Position numbers and translations under genes: made by a program
Assembly: GCA_009778055.1 (NCBI GenBank)
Contig: WRKN01000004.1
Location: 1 to 28,081, forward strand
DNA: 28,081 nt
Origin: Synergistaceae bacterium
GTDB taxonomy: Bacteria > Synergistota > Synergistia > Synergistales > Aminobacteriaceae
Direction of reading: 5' to 3'
Part shown: positions 1 through 6,722 of the stretch, one piece after another
Layout: every line of letters begins with the position of its first letter
Position numbering within the stretch: the stretch's first letter is position 1
Notes under the pieces: model-generated
What the model saw: the letters and a program-made list of their open reading frames with translations, nothing else
Databases searched by the model: none
What the model was told of the DNA's origin: nothing

Positions 1-258
1 AAAACCCTCGAAAGGCTTTTTGATAGGACGTTTGGAGCGTATGTCGTGTGTTTGCAAGGCTTCAAGCGTATCGGGCAAACCACGCCCGGCATACCGGCGG
101 AACTCGCTCGCCTGCTCTCGCGGGACACGGAAAATACGGCGTTACATCCTACCGGGCAAGCATCTACACGTAAGCGTTTACCCGGGGGATGCTTGGGAGC
201 CTCTTGCGGTACTCGGGTTCCGGTGTAATAATTATGAAATAAAGAGGAGGCGCAATCC
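1..258. other. Non-coding leader upstream of the Rpn remnant
   Basis: I see no convincing gene here. The open frames are short, overlap each other in different frames and are rich in Arg and Cys, as expected of chance frames in GC-rich DNA. The stretch ends with a good ribosome binding site (AGAGGAGG at about 243-250) in front of the ATG at 259, so it is probably the 5' leader of that gene. It contains small inverted repeats, for example CGGGC/GCCCG near 72-88 and the longer one listed at 157-195. Confidence 0.5.
157..195. repeat. Imperfect hairpin in the leader of the Rpn remnant
   Basis: CAAGCATC at 157-164 pairs perfectly with GATGCTTG at 188-195. GGG lies just outside the right arm and CCGGG just outside the left arm, and the loop contains CCCGGGGG. 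There is no T-run after it, so it is not an obvious terminator. It could be an RNA structure of the leader or a remnant of a small repeat. Confidence 0.35.
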
Positions 259-757
259 ATGAATAAAGAACCCTTTAAGGAAAAATCTGATTCTCTCTGC
301 CCCGAGGGAACGGCACAAGGACAGATCAGTATTGCTGCGCAAAACCTTCGCCCCAAAAGGAACCAAAAGGACTCGTTTTTTGGCAGCTTATTCAGCGAAA
401 AAAAATATTTTGCCGACCTGTATCGAGCGTTCTGCGGCAAAGACTTAACCCCGGACGAGATAGAGTGTTTCGACCTCCGCTCTCCCGCAGTTTCACGCCC
501 GTTTGTGAACGACGTGTCCTTTTTAACAAGGGAAGAAGGAGGAATTTGTCGTGATGTACAAGCCATTGGTAGACAGAGAAGAAGACATCAGAGCCGGCGG
601 ACGGGAAGAGGGATGGGATCAGGGATGGGAGGCTGCGTATCGTACCGCCGTGGAAGGTGGCGCTTCGGACGAAGTTTTGAAACGTTTGGCGCGAACTGGC
701 GGTCTCAGCGTCAAGCGAACAAACGAGATAAATAATGAGGTCGCCGAATTGTTGTAG
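259..757 (+). pseudogene. Decayed Rpn-family (PD-(D/E)XK) nuclease/transposase-like gene
   Basis: The first reading frame starts at ATG 259 behind AGAGGAGG. From residue 37 (QKDSFFGSLFSEKKYFADLY) to NDVSFLTREE (residues 84-93) it resembles the N-terminus of Rpn recombination-promoting nuclease family proteins. After that the frame turns into Arg/Gly-rich nonsense. A second frame (551-757, GTG start) carries what looks like the family's C-terminal tail, with GGREEGWDQG followed by a short hydrophobic and charged end. The centre of the protein (roughly 150-200 residues in intact members), including the E-x-Q catalytic segment, is missing. This is therefore an internal deletion plus a frameshift. 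The 3' piece keeps a good Shine-Dalgarno (AAGGAGGAA near 536-544) and might be translated as a 68-residue peptide. Family assignment rests on remembered motif similarity only. Confidence 0.6.
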
Positions 758-780
758 GGGCGGCAATCTGCCGCCCGTGT
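755..780. repeat. GTAGGGG-type palindrome 1
   Basis: A GTAGGGGCGG core with perfect 8-bp arms, GGGCGGCA (758-765) and TGCCGCCC (769-776), and a 3-nt loop. It begins at the stop codon of the Rpn tail frame and could act as a weak transcription stop (GTGTTTGT follows). The same arms recur in the terminator at 15921-15948. Confidence 0.55.
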
Positions 781-810
781 TTGTCCACGCACACCGGCAT
801 ACCGAAGGCC

Positions 811-840
811 GTAGGGGACGCACACCCGGGCGTCCCGTTC
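811..840. repeat. GTAGGGG-type palindrome 2
   Basis: GTAGGGGACGC with arms GGGACGC (815-821) and GCGTCCC (830-836) and an 8-nt loop. It shares its first seven bases (GTAGGGG) and its overall layout with the palindrome at 755-780. Both look like members of one short intergenic repeat family. Confidence 0.5.
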
Positions 841-887
841 GCACTTCCGCAGTCACGCGCTGGCGGTTTTTAGAGTACGACACAGGG

Positions 888-893
888 TATAAT
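888..893 (+). promoter_or_regulatory. Candidate -10 box of the zinc operon
   Basis: A perfect TATAAT lies 43 bases before the ATG at 937. No good -35 hexamer sits 16-18 bp upstream (the sequence there is GGTTTT-like), so any promoter would depend on an activator or be weak. I could not recognise a Zur/Fur-type operator palindrome around it. Confidence 0.4.
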
Positions 894-936
894 AGCCGAG
901 GTGTGTAATCTGAAATCTTGCAAGGGGGAGCAGTTC

Positions 937-1209
937 ATGAGAAGGCTTGTCGCGTTGTCGCTTTTACTTTGCTTTGTTGCCGCCCCCCTGCTGACAACTA
1001 TAATTACCATAATTCACGCGGAGCACGATTGTATAGCAGAACACTGCACTGTCTGCGCGTATGTTCATAAAGCGCAAAAACCGGCTGCCGTCATATTGAT
1101 CGTGAGCGCATGTTTGTTTAGCGCGATTGTTACCCGGACAAAAATTGATTTCCTTATAAGATGTCTTTTAATAACTCTTGTCAGCGTAAAGGTAAGAATG
1201 AACAACTAA
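937..1209 (+). CDS. Small His/Cys membrane protein heading the zinc-uptake operon
   Basis: This is a 90-residue protein. I chose the ATG at 937 because AAGGGGGAG lies a short distance upstream; an upstream GTG at 901 has no such site. Residues 4-26 are a hydrophobic segment that could be a signal anchor. They are followed by a compact potential metal site, H27-x2-H30-x-C32-x3-H36-C37-x2-C40-x3-H44. A second hydrophobic stretch (about 50-66) and a third (about 72-84) follow. The likely topology puts the His/Cys loop on the outer face of the membrane. I do not recognise a named family. Its place directly before znuA suggests a role in zinc or manganese capture or sensing, which is inference only. 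Confidence 0.7.
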   Translation: MRRLVALSLLLCFVAAPLLTTIITIIHAEHDCIAEHCTVCAYVHKAQKPAAVILIVSACLFSAIVTRTKIDFLIRCLLITLVSVKVRMNN

Positions 1210-1230
1210 CCGGACAAACCTTTCTTGCGC

Positions 1231-1270
1231 AGGTGACCGTTCCATACAAAATTCTTGAGAGGTGATCGTT
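1231..1270 (+). repeat. Duplicated AGGTGAYCGTT, second copy serving as the znuA ribosome site
   Basis: AGGTGACCGTT (1231-1241) recurs as AGGTGATCGTT (1260-1270) with one mismatch, 29 bp apart. The second copy ends exactly at the znuA ATG and provides its Shine-Dalgarno (GAGAGGTGAT). The first copy has no start codon after it. It may be a small duplication or a repeated operator or RNA site. Confidence 0.4.
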
Positions 1271-2218
1271 ATGTCTAAAGTTGTTATGATATTTGCCCTG
1301 GCCGCGGCAATGCTGTTTTGCGCGCCGGTGTCTGCCAAAACAGGCTATGCCGCGCCCTTGAAGGTGGTGGCCACCATATTCCCCGTTTACGACTTTGTAA
1401 GGGCCGTCGCCGGCGACAGGGTAACCCTGTCCATGCTTGCGCGTCCGGGAAGCGAGGTTCACTCCTTCGACCCCTCGCCGCAGGACATCCTTTTAATACG
1501 CAACGCCGACGTGTTTATCTACATAGGCGGCGAAAGCGATACCTGGGTGAAAACTCTGATGAAGTCGTCGGAGCCACTCGACCAGACCGCCGTGCGCCTG
1601 ATTGAGCACGTCAGCGCCGTGAAAGAGGAAACAGTGGAGGGTATGCAGACCGAGGAGGAAGAACACGGGCACGAAGAAGAGCATGAAGAAGACTACGACG
1701 AGCACATCTGGACTTCTCCCAGGAACGCGATTCTCATGATTGGGGCTATAGCGGACGCCCTGAGCGCGGCCGACCCCTCGAACGCCGATGAATACAGGGC
1801 GAGGGCCGACAGGTACGCAGACGAGATCAGGGCGCTGGGCGAGGAAGTTAAAACCCTTGTAGGGTCCGCAAAAAGGAAAACTATTGTGTTCGGCGACAGG
1901 TTCCCGTTCCGATACTTCACGGACGAATTCGGCCTGGAATACCGCGCCGCCTTTCCGGGATGCCACACGCAGACCGACGTGAGCGTCGCCACGATGGCGT
2001 ATTTGATAAACTTTGTGAAGGACGGGGGCATCCCCGCTGTGTACGCGTTGGAGCTCAGCAACGGGAACATTGCCCGGGGCATAGCCCAGGAAACAGGCGC
2101 GGAGATGCTGACGCTGCACTCCTACCACAACGTGGCGAGGGCGGATTTCGACTCCGGCGTCACGTACGCCGATCTCATGAGGCGAAACCTGGAAAACCTG
2201 AGAAAAGGCTTGTATTAG
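1271..2218 (+). CDS. znuA: Zinc/manganese ABC transporter substrate-binding protein (ZnuA-like)
   Basis: A 315-residue exported metal-binding protein of the cluster A-I family that delivers Zn2+ (or Mn2+) to the ZnuBC permease. The signal peptide covers about residues 1-22. The mature protein shows KVVATIFPVYDFVRAVAG, the ligand His of EVHSFDPSP (H64), an acidic His-rich loop (about 127-145, HGHEEEHEE) and DEHIWTSP (H145). At the position where classical ZnuA proteins carry the third His this one has GDRFPFRYF, followed by FPGCHTQTD (H232) and LHSYHN (H283, H286), so the metal site probably differs from E. coli ZnuA. I took ATG 1271 because the ribosome site at 1258-1267 spaces well to it; a GTG at 1262 is in frame. 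znuC starts one base after the stop. Confidence 0.9.
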   Translation: MSKVVMIFALAAAMLFCAPVSAKTGYAAPLKVVATIFPVYDFVRAVAGDRVTLSMLARPGSEVHSFDPSPQDILLIRNADVFIYIGGESDTWVKTLMKSSEPLDQTAVRLIEHVSAVKEETVEGMQTEEEEHGHEEEHEEDYDEHIWTSPRNAILMIGAIADALSAADPSNADEYRARADRYADEIRALGEEVKTLVGSAKRKTIVFGDRFPFRYFTDEFGLEYRAAFPGCHTQTDVSVATMAYLINFVKDGGIPAVYALELSNGNIARGIAQETGAEMLTLHSYHNVARADFDSGVTYADLMRRNLENLRKGLY

Positions 2219-2219
2219 T

Positions 2220-2921
2220 ATGCTGACATGCCGGGACGTCAGTTTGTCATACGGAGGCAGGACTGTCGTGGAGAACGTCAGCTTCAGCGTGGAGCGGGGG
2301 GATTACTTTTGCGTCGTCGGCGAAAACGGCTCGGGCAAGACCACGCTGATGAAGGGTATACTCGGCCTTTTGCCGCTGAGCGGCGGAAGGATCGAGTTTC
2401 AGGGCGTTAAACGCACCGAAATAGGCTATCTGCCGCAGCAGACAGTCGTGCAGAGGGATTTTCCGGCGAGCGTGCGCGAGGTGGTGCTGTCCGGGCGGCT
2501 CAACCGCTGCGGGCTCCTTCCGTTTTACACGCGCCGCGACCGCGCCTGCGCGAATGACAACCTCGAACGCCTCGGCATATCATCGGAAGCCGGAAAATCC
2601 TATCGTGATTTGTCCGGCGGGCAGCAGCAGCGGGTGCTTCTGGCCCGCGCTCTTTGCGCCGCCGACAAATTGCTGATGCTCGACGAACCCGTGGCGGGGC
2701 TTGACCCCGTCATGGCTTCCGAGTTGTACGCGCTGCTTGAAAAACTGAACCGCGACGGAATGACCCTTGTCGTTATTTCCCACGACCTGAAAAGCGCCGT
2801 GTCCTACGGAAAGAAAATTCTGCACATGCGCCGGGGGGCGCTCTTCTGCGGCTCAACGGACGATTACGCCAAGACCGATCTGTACCGCTTCATGAGCGGC
2901 ATGGGGGGTGACGGCGCTTGA
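2220..2921 (+). CDS. znuC: Zinc ABC transporter ATP-binding protein (ZnuC-like)
   Basis: A 233-residue ATPase that powers metal import with ZnuA and ZnuB at the cytoplasmic face. The motifs are in order: Walker A GENGSGKT (34-41), Q-loop near LPQQ (71-74), signature LSGGQQQR (131-138), Walker B LLMLDEP (151-157), D-loop AGLD and switch His (SHD, H188). Length is normal for the family. The ATG lies one base after the znuA stop and the end overlaps znuB by four bases, so the three genes are translationally coupled. Confidence 0.93.
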   Translation: MLTCRDVSLSYGGRTVVENVSFSVERGDYFCVVGENGSGKTTLMKGILGLLPLSGGRIEFQGVKRTEIGYLPQQTVVQRDFPASVREVVLSGRLNRCGLLPFYTRRDRACANDNLERLGISSEAGKSYRDLSGGQQQRVLLARALCAADKLLMLDEPVAGLDPVMASELYALLEKLNRDGMTLVVISHDLKSAVSYGKKILHMRRGALFCGSTDDYAKTDLYRFMSGMGGDGA

Positions 2922-3748
2922 CGGCCCTGATTGATCTGCTCGCGGAGCTTTTTTCCTACAGTTTCATAGTGCGGGCCATGATAGTGGGCGTCCTGGTGGC
3001 GCTGTGCTCGGCGCTTCTGGGCGTGACCCTGGTGCTCAAGCGTTATTCCATGATAGGGGACGGCCTTTCGCACGTGGGGTTCGGTACGCTGGCAATATCC
3101 ATGTCCCTCAATTTAGCCCCTCTCAGGGTAGCTATTCCTGTTATGCTTCTGGCCGCGTTTGTGCTGCTGCGCGTCAGCGAAAACTCCAAAATAAAGGGAG
3201 ACGCCGCTATTGCCCTGATATCCAGCAGTTCCCTGGCGATAGGCGTGATAGTCGTATCCCTGACGACCGGCATGAACACGGACGTATGTAACTACATGTT
3301 CGGCTCCATTCTGGCCATGAGCAGGGGCGACGTGTATTTGAGCGTAACGGTAGCGGCGTTGGTGCTGATTCTCTACGTGTTGTCATATAACCGCATCTTC
3401 GCCGTTACGTTCGATGAAAATTTCGCGCGGGGCACGGGAATCAAAGCGGGCCGCTACAACGCCCTTATAGCCTTCCTGACCGCCATGGTCATAGTGGTGG
3501 GTATGCGTATGATGGGAGCCTTGCTGATATCGAGCCTCATAATCTTTCCCGCCCTAACCTCGATGCGCGTATTCTCCAGTTTCAAGCGCGTGGTTATCTG
3601 CTCGGCGGTTCTTTCCGTGGTGTGCTTTTTCGTCGGCATCATACTGTCGTTCGCGCTTTCCACGCCGGTCGGAGCAAGTATTGTGATCATCAACCTGGCG
3701 GCGTTCTGTCTTTTCTGGGCCGCTGAAAAACTGGGCTTGAGGGCTTAG
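2918..3748 (+). CDS. znuB: Zinc ABC transporter permease (ZnuB-like)
   Basis: A 276-residue integral membrane protein of the ABC-3 family with about eight hydrophobic segments, forming the channel for metal delivered by ZnuA. Family features include a GLSHVGFGT-like stretch early on (about residues 49-57) and the conserved GMRMMGALLISSLIIFPA region in the second half. The start is a TTG at 2918 overlapping the znuC stop (TTGA), with GGGGGGTGA upstream. The next in-frame ATG (residue 20) lies inside the first membrane segment, which favours the TTG. Confidence 0.92.
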   Translation: MTALIDLLAELFSYSFIVRAMIVGVLVALCSALLGVTLVLKRYSMIGDGLSHVGFGTLAISMSLNLAPLRVAIPVMLLAAFVLLRVSENSKIKGDAAIALISSSSLAIGVIVVSLTTGMNTDVCNYMFGSILAMSRGDVYLSVTVAALVLILYVLSYNRIFAVTFDENFARGTGIKAGRYNALIAFLTAMVIVVGMRMMGALLISSLIIFPALTSMRVFSSFKRVVICSAVLSVVCFFVGIILSFALSTPVGASIVIINLAAFCLFWAAEKLGLRA

Positions 3749-3775
3749 CCCCGCTTATTTTAAGGAGGAAGTTCC

Positions 3776-4219
3776 ATGAAATACATGAAATACATGAAAA
3801 TAACCGGACTGGTTTTTCTTGCCGCTGTTTTATCTTCGGCGGTACTGGTTACCGGCGCGAACGAGGGAAAAGTCATCGAGATCAGGGATAGAATGTTTAT
3901 CCAGCAGTCTAACGACGTATATATCAACGTGGGCGAGTACCTTGGCAAAACCGTCCGGCTGGAGGGCATTTATTCAAAATTTACGAACGAGGACGGCAGA
4001 GATCCCATAAGTTACGTGTACCGTAAAACGCCCGGCTGCTGCGGCGACGACGGAAAGATGGGGTTCATGGTTCTTTTGGACGGCGTCCCGGCGCCTGAGC
4101 CTGACGCGTGGGTAGAGGCGACCGGCAAGGTCGAGGTAACGGAAAGAAACGAGGTTGCTCTGCGCCTGTCCAGCCTCAAGGTCATGGACAAACGCGGGAA
4201 AGAATTCGTGAGTAACTGA
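3776..4219 (+). CDS. Small exported protein with a CCG motif, last gene of the zinc operon
   Basis: A 147-residue protein with an N-terminal signal sequence or anchor (about residues 8-27). The mature part contains YLGKTVRLEGIYSKF, YRKTPGCCGDDGKMGF and WVEATGKVE. This pattern of beta strands with a YRK...CC...GF segment resembles the C-terminal region of DUF1980/YcgQ-type proteins, which are often linked to zinc homeostasis; I am only moderately sure of that relation. It follows znuB by 27 bases with a strong AAGGAGG site before ATG 3776. The start codon is repeated (MKYMKYMK), so translation could also begin at 3785 or 3794. The Cys pair could bind metal. Confidence 0.7.
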   Translation: MKYMKYMKITGLVFLAAVLSSAVLVTGANEGKVIEIRDRMFIQQSNDVYINVGEYLGKTVRLEGIYSKFTNEDGRDPISYVYRKTPGCCGDDGKMGFMVLLDGVPAPEPDAWVEATGKVEVTERNEVALRLSSLKVMDKRGKEFVSN

Positions 4220-4253
4220 AGGCAGCCGCAAAAATTGAGACTTTTAGCTCGTT

Positions 4254-4308
4254 CTTTACGGTTAATTCAATAACTTTACGGTATCTTAACGCGCGCTCAT
4301 CATATAAT
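4254..4308 (+). promoter_or_regulatory. Direct-repeat operator and -10 box before the PH/KdpDE-like unit
   Basis: CTTTACGGT occurs at 4254-4262 and again at 4274-4282, exactly 20 bp apart (two helical turns). A perfect TATAAT follows at 4303-4308. There is no good -35 hexamer. The second repeat lies near the -35 zone, a typical geometry for activation by an OmpR/PhoB-type regulator. The downstream KdpE-like protein is the natural candidate, which would make the unit autoregulated. That last step is inference. Confidence 0.5.
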
Positions 4309-4346
4309 GCCCTTCAAGGCTATTTGACAGGAGGCGGCAGTGAGCG

Positions 4347-4922
4347 ATGAGCGACAAAGAGCGTTTGGACAAATTCCTTGAAGAAGGGGAAGTAATACGC
4401 TGGAGCGGAACCCCGCAGCCTTACAGGCTTTTTGATGAAACACACAAAACCTCGACCATTATATCCCTGAGCTGGGCGCTGGTGTGGGGAATATTACTGA
4501 TGGGGGGCTATTACGCGCTCACCGCTTCGCAGGGACATGGAATGGGAAAAGGGGTTACGGCGATTTGCGTGATTATTTCCCTCATATTTGCCTGGGGCCC
4601 GATTACTGATAAAAATAACGTAAAAAAACTGCTGTACGCCATAACGGACAAAAGGGGCATAGTTGTTTCCTCGGGGTCCGAAACGGCATGTGCTTTGCGT
4701 ATAGCCGACATTGATGATTTACGCGTCGAAAAATCCAAGGGCGGCAACTGTCACGTCAGGCTGGGGTCCTCCGTTTTCAAAGCGTCCGCTGGAAAACTGC
4801 CCGGCTTGGCTTTTCGGGGTGAGTTCGACATGGAAAACAACGAAAAAATTTACAAAGGACTGGTATTTTATAACATAACCCCCGATGATGAAAAAGCGAT
4901 ATGTAATCTTCTGAAACCGTGA
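4347..4922 (+). CDS. Membrane protein with a bacterial PH-like domain
   Basis: A 191-residue protein. The start LEEGEVIRWSGTPQPYRLF is typical of bacterial PH-domain (bPH2/DUF304-like) proteins. Two membrane segments lie at about 36-57 and 68-85. They are followed by YAITDKRGIVVSSG and a beta-rich half with IADIDDLRVEKSKGGNCHVRLG, the usual PH-like core. Function is unknown; such domains often sense or scaffold at the membrane. AGGAGG stands 11 bases before ATG 4347. The stop overlaps the start of the kinase gene (GTGA), so it is coupled to the two-component system and may feed it a membrane signal. Confidence 0.75.
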   Translation: MSDKERLDKFLEEGEVIRWSGTPQPYRLFDETHKTSTIISLSWALVWGILLMGGYYALTASQGHGMGKGVTAICVIISLIFAWGPITDKNNVKKLLYAITDKRGIVVSSGSETACALRIADIDDLRVEKSKGGNCHVRLGSSVFKASAGKLPGLAFRGEFDMENNEKIYKGLVFYNITPDDEKAICNLLKP

Positions 4923-6001
4923 TACGCTCCTTGAAAAATCCGTTTCGTTTATCCGTTGCGGACTCTGTGATCGCTGTTGCTCTTATAGCGCTTTCAGCGT
5001 TGCTTTGCGGCGTTTTAAGTTTTTTCGGCAGCGGGGATATTCATGTCCCGCTGATTTTTGTGTTGACGGTTTTGCTGGTATCCCGATTGACGGAGGGGTA
5101 TTTTTACGGCATTTTCGCCTCCATCGCGGCCGTGTTCGGCGTCAATTACGCCTTCACTTACCCTTATTTCGCCTTTGACTTTACGCTTAGCGGCTACCCG
5201 CTGACGTTTTTCACCATGTTGACGGTGTCCGTCATCACCAGCGCCCTTACCACGCAGATCAAGCAGCAGGAAAAGCTGCGCGCTGAAACGGAAAAGGAGA
5301 AACTGCGAGCTAACCTGCTGCGGGCGGTTTCTCATGACCTGAGAACTCCTTTAACCTCCATCGTGGGCTCCAGTTCCGCAATCCTGGAAAACGAAGGGAA
5401 TCTGACCGCCGGCCAGCGGCGCGCCTTACTCCAGGAAGTCAAAGACGAAGCCCTGTGGCTCATTCGTATGGTGGAAAACCTTTTGTCCATCACGCGTATG
5501 GGAGGAGAGGCAAAGATACACAAACAACCGGAGGTGCTGGAAGAACTGATTGGCTCAACGGTTCACAAATTCCGTAAAAATTATCCCGCCGCGCCTTTGT
5601 GTGTGTCAATACCAGGAGAACCGGTTTTTATCACGGTTGACATCATTCTCATAGAACAGGTTCTGATGAATCTTCTGGAAAACGCCGTCATTCATGGGAA
5701 AAACCTGACACGTATAGAGCTTTCCGCGAATGTGAAAGTACGAAACGTGATCTTTACGGTGGAAAACGACGGCAGCCCTATAGACTTGCTTATTCTGCCG
5801 CGTCTTTTTGCCGGCGACAGCTTCGGCGCCGGCAAAATGGCGGAGACCGGAAGCAGGCGCAACATGGGAATTGGATTATCGGTTTGCGCGTCTATTGTGA
5901 AAGCTCACGGCGGGGATATTGCCGCGGAGAACATGGCGAGCGGAGGAGTCAGTTTCCGTTTTTCGCTGCCGTTGGAGGAAATGATGCCGTATGCCTCCTA
6001 A
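4919..6001 (+). CDS. KdpD-like short sensor histidine kinase
   Basis: A 360-residue membrane kinase corresponding to the C-terminal half of KdpD. It has four membrane segments (about residues 15-37, 43-57, 60-80, 92-112, DUF4118-like), a charged linker (115-135), a dimerisation/phosphoacceptor helix with AVSHDLRTPLTS (H139), an N-box with NLLENA (N251/N255), a G1-like VENDGSP and a G2 box MGIGLSVC (316-323). The N-terminal KdpD and Usp cytoplasmic domains of full KdpD (about 900 residues) are absent. GTG start overlaps the preceding stop. No kdpFABC genes are in the window, so the target may not be the Kdp pump. Confidence 0.88.
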   Translation: MIRSLKNPFRLSVADSVIAVALIALSALLCGVLSFFGSGDIHVPLIFVLTVLLVSRLTEGYFYGIFASIAAVFGVNYAFTYPYFAFDFTLSGYPLTFFTMLTVSVITSALTTQIKQQEKLRAETEKEKLRANLLRAVSHDLRTPLTSIVGSSSAILENEGNLTAGQRRALLQEVKDEALWLIRMVENLLSITRMGGEAKIHKQPEVLEELIGSTVHKFRKNYPAAPLCVSIPGEPVFITVDIILIEQVLMNLLENAVIHGKNLTRIELSANVKVRNVIFTVENDGSPIDLLILPRLFAGDSFGAGKMAETGSRRNMGIGLSVCASIVKAHGGDIAAENMASGGVSFRFSLPLEEMMPYAS

Positions 6002-6698
6002 AGATCGAATCCTGATCGTTGAAGACGAGAACAGCATAAGCCATTTTATGTCAATGGCGCTGACCTCCAATGATTATGACGTTATTGTCGCGCGTACCGG
6101 AGCGGAGGCCAACGGCATGATTACGTCACAGTGCCCGGACTTGATTTTGCTTGATTTAGGGCTTCCCGACATGGACGGGCTTTCCATCATAAAAACGGTG
6201 CGGGAATGGTCGCAGCTTCCAATCGTGGTGGTTTCAGCCAGAATGTACGAGCGGGATAAAGTAACGGCTCTGGATATGGGGGCCGACGACTACATCACGA
6301 AGCCCTTCGGCCCGTCGGAACTGCTGGCCCGCATACGAGCGGCAATCAGGCGCGCCAGAATCAACGGCGCCCGCCCTGACGTGGTTTTGATGGGTAAGTA
6401 TCAGGTCGCCGATCTGGTCATTGATTACGACAAACACCAGGTGTCCGTGTCCGGCGTAAACGTCCGTTTAACGCAAAACGAATACAAGATCGTCTCGCTG
6501 TTGGGACGGTATGCCGGGAAGGTCATCACGTACGACTATATTTTGAAAGAAATATGGGGGCCAGGCTCAAAAGGCGGCAATCAGATACTGCGGGTGAACA
6601 TGGCTAACATAAGGCGAAAAATCGAGAAAAAACCGGCGGAACCGGAGTACATTTTCACGGAAGCCGGCGTCGGTTACCGCCTGCGGGAAGAAGAGTGA
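5991..6698 (+). CDS. KdpE-like response regulator (OmpR/PhoB family)
   Basis: A 235-residue two-domain regulator. The receiver domain has the acidic pair E11/D12, phosphoacceptor D55 (LLDLGLPDMDG), a switch Ser in VVSAR and K104 (DDYITKPFG). The winged-helix DNA-binding domain (about 130-235) ends with IFTEAGVGYRL. It overlaps the kinase gene by 11 bases and is presumably its partner. The direct repeats at 4254-4282 are its best candidate binding site. Confidence 0.93.
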   Translation: MPPKDRILIVEDENSISHFMSMALTSNDYDVIVARTGAEANGMITSQCPDLILLDLGLPDMDGLSIIKTVREWSQLPIVVVSARMYERDKVTALDMGADDYITKPFGPSELLARIRAAIRRARINGARPDVVLMGKYQVADLVIDYDKHQVSVSGVNVRLTQNEYKIVSLLGRYAGKVITYDYILKEIWGPGSKGGNQILRVNMANIRRKIEKKPAEPEYIFTEAGVGYRLREEE

Positions 6699-6722
6699 AA
6701 AAGCCAAAACCGCCGGCGTACG

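Noticed and set aside
1..258. Riboswitch or tRNA in the leader
   Set aside because: The hairpin at 157-195 was considered, but no tRNA cloverleaf and no riboswitch core that I know could be recognised.
20..262. Open frame of 80 codons at the left end
   Set aside because: No ribosome site, composition typical of a chance frame, overlapping a second chance frame, and its end passes the ribosome site of the Rpn remnant.
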